From Przewalskia tangutica (Eukaryota > Streptophyta > Magnoliopsida > Solanales > Solanaceae), in contig CM056725.1 of NCBI GenBank assembly GCA_029844215.1, forward strand, positions 59,061,609 through 59,125,608: a stretch of 64,000 nucleotides of DNA. The letters are read 5' to 3'. Every line of letters starts with the position of its first letter. Within the stretch, counting starts at the first letter, position 1. Shown piece by piece: positions 55,416 through 64,000 of this stretch. The translations under genes and the position numbers were made by a program. A model generated the notes under the pieces. That model saw only the letters and a list, made by a program, of their open reading frames with translations. It had not been told where the DNA came from and ran no database searches.

Positions 55416-56180
55416 TTCTTCCTCTTAGAAACATTTGTCCCAAATGTTCCTTCTAAGTCTCCAAACGTATTTGCGCCGCAGATAGTCTCCACTACTACAC
55501 TTACAAAACCGATCACGCAACCACCGCCGTAATATAACATGTGCGCAGAACTCAAATCCAAGCCAACGAGGAATCATTTCTCATCTCACAAAAGCTCCCA
55601 CTAGCTTCAATTTACACTAAGGCCATTCCCGGCCTTTATGATCCAATTCTGGTCGAACGTATCCACGAACCCGTACGATGTCTTCCTAGACTTGGGCCTA
55701 TCACCCTCGTGACCCTATAACAAAGCGGGACCACCACAAATTGACCCCACCCCAATCCGGGCTGCGGGTTGACCCTCGACCTTGCCTCAACCCGACCCAT
55801 ATCGCGCCAACTCTCTCGTTCCCCAATCCGGAACAATCTCACTAATCAAGTCACGAAAACCTAGTGGTCTTCTTAGCTCAACTACCCTCTTATAATTCAC
55901 ACCACTCAGGGACTTATCACACAAATATACCCTACGTATACTATGCACTCCGACAAAGGTCAATCGTAAACAAAATCTTTTACTCATGACGGCCTCGTAT
56001 CTAAGGTCTCCACGTATAATATTCTAAGGCTCACAATTTCCCTGTCCCCAATCTTACCTTTTCAACTAACCATGTTTTCTAAATCACATTTTAACACAAA
56101 GCTATCCGAACATAACACTTAACACATCGCCATAACATCAATGCATACTAGTCTCTAGAGGGTTAAGAATATACCTGTAA
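55416..56180 (-). other. G internal, PPT-proximal block without pol
   Basis: It starts next to a short PPT (minus CTAAGAGGAAGAA). It holds the post-gag block conserved with E, for example ACTTGGGCCTATCACCCTCG, TCGTGACCC and CCCTGTCCCCAAT. No enzyme motif is found in any frame. Confidence 0.75.
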
Positions 56181-57331
56181 CTATTGTTTCACCTTCCCTT
56201 TTGTCGTTCTAAACATGTTCCTTCCCTGCACGGCGCACAAAAGAAGGAGATGAACCAGACGCTGATCCCGAAGGTCGAGTCTCTACATCCGAGCTACCTC
56301 TGGTTGGACAATTTCTCGCAAAATGGCCCGCCGCCGCATGTAAAACAACCCTTCAATACCGTGACACTTCACACGGGTTTACCACACCGCTACACTTTGG
56401 TCGGTGGCTTCATCCGCCAAGACCCCAACTCCCGAAACTCAACCTCGAGCCCCGACCCGCCTCAAGACCGTAGAGGACCACTCAGATCGGGCGGAGGCGC
56501 ATAACTAGTTCTGCCGCGCGTCCGCCTTGAAAGTTACCAGGACCCTCGCCGCCCCGCCTTCTTCTCGCTGGTATCGTTAATCCATCGCCTCCGCTCTCAC
56601 ACCCGTGCATAAGCTCGCACGCGGCAATGTCCATGCCCTACCAAGAGCTACACCCGAGCAACTTCGCTAGATAATCGCCCGCCCCGTGACATAACGGTGC
56701 ACTCGCCCTCCATATCTCGCCACTAACGCAGGGACATATCGAGCCAATGAGTCGAACTCCACGTTGTACTCCCAACCGCACGCCTCTGCCTCAAAGATCG
56801 TAAATTGGCTTACCGCGTTTCCTCATCTCATGAGGCAAGAAATGGCTGAGAAATGCCTCCGAGAACTCGTCCCACACAGCTGGAGGCGCATGCTACCCCC
56901 GGAACAGCTCCCACGAATCAAACCAGTCGACTGCAGTATCACGCAGCCGATGCGAACCTAAGACCACCGACTCGGTTTCGGAAGCATTGATCACTCTCAT
57001 GATCCGTCAGAACTATCGGATGAACTCCTCGGATCATCCTCGTGCCTCGACCCATAGAACTCGCGGGTCAGCAGCTCAAAAAGTCCCGTAGTCTCAAACT
57101 ATCTGATTTGGGGTGAACTACGGGTGCTACCGGAACCTCTGACTCTCGTCTGTCCTCGTGTCTAGCCACAATCCTAGCTAGTAACTGGTTCATCTCCTTA
57201 TAACCCATATCCTTTGTTCTCGCCGCGGAATGGAGGCTCGTGCATCGTGGCCTCAAGAGAGACCATTGCCGCTTCTACTGCAGCCTCCTCTCGCCTTTGC
57301 CCTTCTCGGGCTCGTGCCTGCGCGGAGGCAT
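56181..57331 (-). pseudogene. gag: gag of element G, frameshifted
   Basis: The minus-strand start is ATG 57331 (reads CATAACTGG on the plus strand), with the same Pro/Arg-rich beginning as E. DMGYKEMNQLLARIVARHED (57210-57140) parallels EEMGYKEI in E. Capsid codons are scattered in several frames at about 56950-56650, and the zinc-knuckle segment lies near 56310-56350. Multiple small deletions are present. It is identified mainly by colinearity with E. Confidence 0.75.
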
Positions 57332-57438
57332 AACTGGCATAAAAGAATACGTCAGAAGGAGTCCAACTTACAACACAGCTCTAAGGCACGATCTCAGAGT
57401 GAGAAGAAATAGAAACCAATCCTAGATATCCCATAGCC

Positions 57439-57480
57439 TCCTGATTATAGGTGTGGTGCACAACACGCCGATAATCAAGA
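57439..57480 (-). other. Leader stem-loop of element G with loop palindrome GTGCAC
   Basis: The minus strand has TCTTGATTAT and ATAATCAGGA arms, the same as A, an upper stem GGCGTG/CACACC with one C-A mismatch, and the loop TT plus GTGCAC (57456-57461). The second upper pair is G-C here, G-U in A/E and A-U in B. Confidence 0.65.
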
Positions 57481-57519
57481 CTCTACTAGATACGGTCAGA
57501 CACTTTCCAAGGATTAATC

Positions 57520-57530
57520 GCTCGATACCA
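57520..57530 (-). promoter_or_regulatory. Primer binding site of element G, one base short
   Basis: The minus strand reads TGGTATCGAGC, against TGGTATCAGAGC in E. CAGAG is replaced by CGAG, the same change as in F. Confidence 0.8.
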
Positions 57531-57534
57531 CTTT

Positions 57535-60500
57535 TGTCACGACTCGACTGCCCGCGATCGTGCCTTACCCTGCACCCTAGTGATACAACATCGAGAAAAT
57601 CAGCGAAACAAAAACTTAAACAGAAACAAGATACAAGATAAGAAAGCAAAGTTAACCAAAACGGCCACCTTCATGTATATACAATATAACCGAAAGCTAC
57701 AATCCTTTACAAACCCCGCCACAACAAGATTTCATGCACTTAAGAATGTAATAACAACTATGACGGGACAGGGCCCTGCCATACCCCTGAATGTACAAGT
57801 ACCTATAGTGACAGGGAACTATACCAAACGATAAGCCTCCGGAGAAACGGAGCTTCCCAAACGCTGAACTGCGATCCTATGAGCGAGGATCAACAATCGT
57901 GTACCTCTACCGCAGATGAACGCAACCCCCGGGCGAGGTCGATAACAGTACCAAGTATGTGAAATCTGAAAATACTGTAATGAAATCACATTTCATCATT
58001 TTATAAAACCATTTCGCAATAAGTAAACAGTTAGGCTGGCAAGTAAGGACGATATCCCCAAAATCATCACTACACATAACTATGGGTCTCACGCCATAAT
58101 ATCAATCATGCCCGTGGAACTCATTCTCACCGCCGGCAGCATACGATGTAAAACCACACCCATATGTGAACTCAACACTAGATCCTCGCTCGCTATCAAA
58201 CCGACGGGCCAAGTAGAATAGCCAACTACCAACCAAGGCTAGTCATATCTCTTCACGCAAGGTACTAAGCCAACTACTACCAAAAGCTAGCCACGAATCG
58301 CCGGGCAAAGATCTTAAGCTAACGATAATAGCCTACCGTCTCACGAGATATGGCCGTGGCAAGTACCTTAAGCTATCTACCGAGCTGCTGATACACGAAA
58401 TGACCAGACAAGTATCTAAAGTGCTCGAACCACGTGTACAAATCAAGCCCGTGATCGCCGTCACCGCGGCAAGCTTCATGGATTAGCGGTCCATGGACAA
58501 ATAACATAATCCTCACAATGACCGCATGCCCCGGCATCTCACCTCGGTATAAGCATGGCCATGAAACCATCCTAGTGGACGCATACCCGTGGACCATCCA
58601 TCGTGTCAGTATGTCCAAAGGAAATAACAAGATAATACTCAAAGTAGACGCATACTCGTGGACCATCCAACGTGTCAGTATGTCCAAAAGAAATAACCAG
58701 ATAATACTCAAAGTGGACGCATACTCGTGGACCATCCAACGTGTCAGTATGTCCAAGAAATCAATCAGATAGTCGGCCCTCCCCGAGAGACACGAGTACG
58801 TAAACAAAACACTTGCACATCAAAGGCTATCACAACAAGCATAGGCAAGTTCAACGTACTTTCATTTTATGTCAACAATCCGGGTTTCAACCCCAAAATA
58901 CTACATACTTTCATTCTATCAAAAAGACCTCTTTTTACGTAAAAGCCACACGATACTAATACTCGTAGTATCAAAAACACGTTTTCTTTTCAAACCAAAT
59001 TACTTTACCTTCGTAAAAATCTTTACAAGACTTTTAAAATCAAGTACTCTATACTTTTTAAACCAAGTGCTTTTCTTAAAAACAACATCAAGTATACTTT
59101 AAAACCCAAATAACTTACTCTTTTCAAAACAAGTAACCTATACTTAAATCAAGTTACTTCTCTTTCCAAATCAAGTTGTTTAGCTTTCAAAATCAAATCT
59201 TTCTTTTATCTTCATAAAGTCGTTATAACTAACTTCCCATAAAGCTATTATAACACTTTATGTTTTAAACAAACAAAATTCATTTCACACACGCACGCCT
59301 ACCGTACTATATAGTTCACAACAATCATGCTCAAGAGTATAGGAAGAATCACATACCTTTTAGCTTAAACCACAAGCCAAGTCAAGTATGCCGCGCGAGA
59401 AGATCCACCTATAATAATCACAATATATCTATCAATCTCTAGTTCCCTTCAGAGCATATTCAAAGTAAATGCCTTATTCTACGGAAAATTCGGCAGACTC
59501 TCCCCGCAAACACATAAATAACCTCCCTAACAAGGCCCGCTACCAAGCCAACAACTCCATGGGATTACACGCCTAACCTGACGTGTTCAATTTCCTCACA
59601 ATAATACTACACAAGTTCATCAGAATACAAATCAATGTAAATACAATTCAATCCTTTATAATAATCCTTCCAATATATCTTATACTCAATTCTAAACTAC
59701 TACAATATGTAATATCCAATTACAATAGTGGGACATAGATCATTACCTCGATAAGCCCAAAATTATCCAAGATATAAGTCGATCCCGAGCAACGTTTAGC
59801 TCCAAATCTCATGCCCAACCCGCCTCCAAGCAACCCTTAGAAGTTTCTAAACAACTTCTAAACACTTCAACCAAGCTAGGAAGATTTTTCTGTGGTTTCA
59901 TTTTGCGACTATTGGAATAAAGTAGTATTCCTGCTCCTAGTATTGAAATAACTTTGGAATACAACTAGGATACTAGGCTAAGGTATTTGGGATTTATACT
60001 ACAATACTCAAAGTATTTTCTACTCAAGACGGGAGGGGGACGAAATCAACTACAAAGGAGGGAAAATATTTTGCTTTGGAAAGCTTAAGTGTGGATGAAA
60101 TGAAGTTTTGCACTTACGGGTATTTATAGAGAATTCAAGGGCCAAGATTAATGCAAGTGTGTGGTGAGATTGGGGTACAAGTGTGGTGCCACAAGCCACT
60201 TGTCTAAGCAAGACAAGTGGCTAGCCACATGGCAACAAAAATCGCCATGCCAAGTGAAGCCATTTCGCCAAGGCCACCTAAGAGGTGACACGTGTCGCCT
60301 CTACTGGCCCAAAATATTTCGTCTTCCAAAATATCCAAAATACCAAAATCTCAAAACAAAGTCGGCTCTACAAAATCAGAATTTCTCCCGTGGGCCCAAC
60401 GTGACCATTTCCGAAATAAAATCTCATAATTCTAATATAATCCAAGAAGCCCAAATACCAAATCTGGGAATCCAATTCCCATCAACGAACCTTTTTCCTT

Positions 60501-60617
60501 CACAAAACCCGGAAACTTTTCCGTCGAAAAATCACATCTTTCTTTCTTTCCAAAATTTCTGTCGTATTCTCGTACGTACGTCCTCACATACATACCCTGG
60601 AACTACGGGGTATAACA
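57535..60617 (-). repeat. 5' LTR of element G
   Basis: TGTCACGACTCG to CTACGGGGTATAACA. It has a minisatellite at about 58195-58400, a 65-bp triplication at 58574-58760, GATTACACGCC...GACGTGTTC near 59563 and a minus-strand TATA at 60121-60128. This copy retains the uninterrupted H target site. Confidence 0.92.
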
Positions 60618-61064
60618 TGAGCTAGGATGAAGAACAATTAATGTAAAGCCAAGTGGACAAGTTGACTTGGTCAACAATCTCATGCTTTGAAGACTTATCT
60701 TCCAAGATGGTCAATGACCAATCTAACCTTGCTGAATTTCGTCCAAGGGCATGTGGGGAATGTGCCACGTGTCGCCCTCTCATTCGTCCATAAAATTCCG
60801 TAACCCTCGTGGGCCCCACAAAACGTAAAATTCCTCGGGTGGGCCCCACATGACCAAATCCGTAAAAATAAATTTCCATAATGTTAATAAGTTCCATACT
60901 CTTCAAATAATGCATTTTGAGAATCCAATTCTCAACAACGAACATTTTTCCTTTCCGACGTCCTAAGATTTTCTTCGGAAAAACAATTCTTCCTTTCGCA
61001 TCATTTCAAGTCTTGATTCCTTACGCATATTCTCTTATACATGTCCGGACTTACGGGTGTAACA
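60618..61064 (-). repeat. F 3' LTR, last segment
   Basis: It resumes after G with GCTAGGATGAAGAAC and ends GACTTACGGGTGTAACA. It is colinear with D 35955-36417. Confidence 0.88.
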
Positions 61065-62889
61065 TTCTTCCTTAGAAACATTCGTCCCCGAATGTTCTTA
61101 GTCGCTGTCAAGCTATACAAACTCCAGACAATCTCTATACTATGCCTATCAATCAAAATCGCACAAGACCAACGATGCCACATACGCCACCACAACATAC
61201 GTAAACATAACAATGGACCTTCCGTCCGTGGTCCCTTCTCACAAAACTCGAAGGTTACAGTCTTCTCAAACACGGGATCCTTAGAGGTTCCTTTCTTTCC
61301 TTACTTGTCATACTTTCTCGTACTTTCAAACTTATCTAGTACATGTACAAAATCTCAACTATTGTTTCTATTCTCCAATCCTTGGAGTTACTATCCAAAC
61401 TTGGCCATATTGTTACTTACTTTCCCGTTAAGGCTCTTCTCGGTCCTTACGACCTGATTCCGATGGAACGCGTCCACAAACTCGTACAACGATCAACTAG
61501 ACTTGGGCCTTGCACCCTCGTGACCCTATCACATAATGACCATTTCTAACTGACATCACCCCATTCCATACTACCGGCTGACCCGAAATGAGTCCATAAC
61601 CCGACTCATCGTCACACTTAACTTCTCATTCTTAGTCTGAAATAAATCTTTCTCTAATCTCATGGTACTTCTCACCCTATCCCCCTATTCACTAGAGGTT
61701 CGTCACATAGGTCCAAGTATTTCTACTCTACAATCTTCCCTATTGGTCTTACACTGTCATGGGGCAATTACTACGTGTGAACTCTACACAACTATAGTCT
61801 CAGTTCACTTACCATTCTTGTCAACATTCTTAACTTCTCACTTTACTAATCAAAGTATTCCTACCTCTGGGGGTACTATCACTTACAACTTCTAGCAATA
61901 AAGGGAAAACATATATGCTAGGGAGAAATCTGAATCTATTAATGCACGTATGATTCAAAAGAATCAAAATATACCAGAACCCGCGATGTTGCTCCCGATC
62001 CCGCCCAAGAGTCACGCTATCTCTCGCGTTCAAGGACCGCCGTAACTATAAACTCCACTCGACTTCTACCACCGTTGGTGACATCCAACACCTCGCTCGG
62101 GGACGCACAATCGCGAGGAAAGGTAACAACCATCGGCCTTATAGCCGAGCCACCTCACCTGCTCTTTCTAAAAGGACACACTCGTGATATGGCCCGACGG
62201 CCACAATAAAAACATACACTGCGTACATAACGGCATTTCCCATACGACGCTTACTACAATGGACACACCGAGGAATAAGTGGCCTCGATTGAGAAAATCC
62301 TTCGCTTCCTCCGAGAACCTCGACCCCTGGAGCTTGGACCGGCTCCTAAATACCTTGTGGGGTCCAATCTCCCACTTGTGGGCTGCGGGGGTATGTACTG
62401 GGTACGTTGGGACGAATATCTCACTCGCCGGCCGAGGCCGCCATCCAAAACTCACCGATAACCAACCGGTCTAGCCTCTTACGCAGATCTCCGCTACCGC
62501 CCTCTACCTCAGACACTGCTTCATACCGCCGAATAACCTCCTGTGATGAAATCAGAGCACTCGCTATCTTGGTCAATAACATAATGGCTTCCTTCATGAC
62601 CCTAAAGTCTTCCCCTAATCGAGAAACGGAGGCTCGTGCTGGGCCTCAAAACCCGCCAGGTTAAGAACTCGCCGATCGCGAACAACATCCAGATACCACG
62701 GCATAAGCCCTATCAACTCTCGAGTCCGACTAGTAGCTCTCGCTACTCCTTTGCCCTTCTGGCGGCCGGTTCTCCTCGAGGCATAATCAGAATACAACAA
62801 TACGCCGAGAGGAATTATCTTACTAACACGCCTCTATGGCACGATCTTAAAGTGAGAAGAATAGAAACCAACTCCTAAATGTCCCGTAG

Positions 62890-62929
62890 CCTCGCTTATG
62901 GGGCGCGCGCAACACACTGATAATCAAGA
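62890..62929 (-). other. Leader stem-loop region of element F, loop hexamer GCGCGC
   Basis: The minus strand keeps the left arm TCTTGATTATC and AGTGTGTT, but the loop hexamer is GCGCGC (62905-62910) and the right arm is damaged. Position and flanks match the A/B/E/G hairpin. Confidence 0.45.
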
Positions 62930-62969
62930 CTCTACTAGACACAGTCTATAGACATTCCGAGGATCGATC

Positions 62970-62980
62970 GCTCGATACCA
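62970..62980 (-). promoter_or_regulatory. Primer binding site of element F, one base short
   Basis: The minus strand reads TGGTATCGAGC, as in G. About five bases between PBS and LTR, including the LTR terminal TG, are missing. Confidence 0.75.
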
Positions 62981-62981
62981 C

Positions 62982-64000
62982 TCACACCCCGAACCCCGCC
63001 CGTGATCGTGCCCTACCCGGGCACCGCTTCTACCTTAACAACTAAGCAAATCACGAATTTAAAAACACCCTTTTTTTTAAAACCAACGTGACGTAAGGGC
63101 AAAGCCGACAAGGCCGCCATATAATATACATAAAAAGACACAACATCGCATATACGAGTCCAATCCCACATATGAATACGCACTCTAAGAGTTTTATCGA
63201 ATCGTGACGGACAAGGCCCCGCCAGCACTCCATAATCGCATAAAAGCTCAGATCAAATAACTTATACCAAAAAGATAAACTCCCGAATAGATGGAGCTAT
63301 CCAAAAACTCTGAGCAGGGTCCTACACTCATGATCACCAAACAACAGACCTAAACTCGCAGATGAACGCAACCCCCAAGGAGGTCAAGACAAGAATGTAC
63401 CAAGTATGTGAAGTCAAAAATATCAGAATGAAATCATAACATCTAAACAAAACAGAGACATGTATGATAGCCAACCTACAAGACACAACACATAAATATA
63501 ATAAGTCGTGACGCATGCCCTCAAGTCATTTCTAAAATATAACCATGGGTCCCACGCCCATAATATCAATCATGCTCGTGGAATCCTTCTTCACTGTCGG
63601 CAGTCCATGATATAATATAACACCAATAGGCATACTTGAACACCAAGTCCCACCTGTGTCCTAAAAACTGTACGAGACAAGTAGGAAAACGAGCAGGTGG
63701 TATAACGCCTCGGGTTTACCCTCATTTATACTCTTACCCTGAAGGTGGTAAAGCGGTGGTATAACGACTGGGGTTTACCCTCATTTATACTCTTACCGGA
63801 GAAGGTGGTAACAGTGGTATAACGCCTGGGTTTACCCTCATTTATACTCACCGAGAAGGTGGTATAATGTCTGGGGTTTACCCTCATTTATACTCTTACC
63901 CTAGCTCAATCGACCATCAAACAAAACATAAGCACTACCATGTCTTTTATAAAATCCGAATTTAACCCAAGTACTACAAATAACGGAAGCATACCCGTGG
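62982..64000 (-). repeat. 5' LTR of element F, runs off the window
   Basis: TCACACCCCGAACCCC then TTCTACCTTAACAACTAAG, colinear with 45669 onward. It contains the minisatellite at 63694-63903. It differs from the 3' LTR by many short losses in GGG, CTG and CAG words. Confidence 0.9.

Larger units (their letters stand above)
48763..60617 (-). mobile_element. Element G (minus): gag-only LTR retrotransposon in the F LTR, carrying solo LTR H
   Basis: The 3' LTR is 48763-55415 (about 3.1 kb without H), the internal region 55416-57534, and the 5' LTR 57535-60617 (3083 bp). The left flank TTGGC and right flank TGAGC are an imperfect duplication. The empty site is supported by D, which reads TGTGGCTAGGATGAAGAA near 35958. 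Internally there is only gag and the post-gag block shared with E, and no pol. Confidence 0.9.
61065..62981 (-). other. F internal region: PPT, shared block, gag remnant, no pol
   Basis: It begins with a short PPT and the D-like block (TCCCCGAATGTTCTTAGTCG), followed by words shared with E and G (ACTTGGGCC, CACCCTCGTGACCCTA near 61500). On the minus strand a gag start (ATG 62784, MPRGEPAARRAKE) and a decayed zinc-knuckle segment (GHITSV, near 62170) are recognisable. Between them the frames are broken and no capsid motif is clear. No pol motif is seen. Confidence 0.7.
36682..64000 (-). mobile_element. Element F (minus): long-LTR, pol-less relative of the chromoviruses, carries E and G
   Basis: Its 3' LTR starts TGTCACACCC at 36682 and is split after 10 bp by element E. 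It resumes at 45669, is split again by G (48763-60617) and ends at 61064, about 3.5 kb in total. The internal region is only 61065-62981, and the 5' LTR begins near 62982 and runs off the window. The identity of the two LTRs is shown by CACACCCCGAACC followed by TTCTACCTTAACAACTAAG in both. It is inserted in the D internal region. The gag remnant is poor and no pol is visible. Confidence 0.85.

Noticed and set aside
55416..56180. Captured host gene in element G
   Set aside because: No long ORF or exon-like pattern, and the same block is in E and F, so it is a family feature of unknown origin.

Overview
This is a eudicot-type plant genomic window made entirely of LTR retrotransposons. I find no host gene, rRNA or tRNA gene. 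The evidence for a plant is Tekay/Del-like chromoviruses (Ty3/gypsy with a chromodomain integrase, very long LTRs and an initiator tRNA-Met primer site) plus an Athila-clade element with a tRNA-Asp primer site. Solanaceae is only a guess. All coding parts are broken, so this reads as old, silenced, pericentromere-like heterochromatin.

The window is one nest up to four insertions deep. The oldest visible host is element D (minus strand), which runs off both ends. From left to right inside D: (1) LTR fragment J, inserted in the D LTR and itself split by element A. (2) Element A (plus, 1-16825, 5' LTR outside the window), whose integrase gene is split by a complete Athila element (4119-13006, TSD AGCGT). 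(3) Element B (minus, 19182-35390, TSD GTAAT), an autonomous-type chromovirus that carries solo LTR I in its RT gene (24391-26805, TSD TAAAT) and solo LTR C in its 5' LTR (31882-35214, TSD TCCTA). (4) A stub of D internal sequence (36418-36681). (5) Element F (minus, 36682 to beyond 64000), whose 3' LTR carries element E (plus, 36692-45668, TSD CACCC) and element G (minus, 48763-60617). G carries solo LTR H (50573-54110, TSD AGTAT).

A and B have remnants of the whole gag-protease-RT-RNase H-integrase-chromodomain series. E, F and G have LTRs of about 3.1-3.5 kb around only about 2-2.4 kb of internal DNA: a gag remnant, no pol, and a shared post-gag block. They look like gag-only, non-autonomous partners (TR-GAG type) that would depend on A/B-like elements.

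The most interesting signal is a leader hairpin 40-50 nt downstream of the primer site in A, B, E and G, and in decayed form in F. It has a 10-bp lower stem, a 6-bp upper stem and an 8-nt loop that exposes a self-complementary hexamer (GTGCAC; GCGCGC in F). It resembles a retroviral dimerisation/packaging kissing loop. Other signals are a recurrent CTG-to-(T)CG difference between copies, probably a base-calling artefact, a conserved ACACGTC/GGCGTGT hairpin and a splice-donor-like motif in the LTRs, and rapidly changing minisatellites at equivalent LTR positions.
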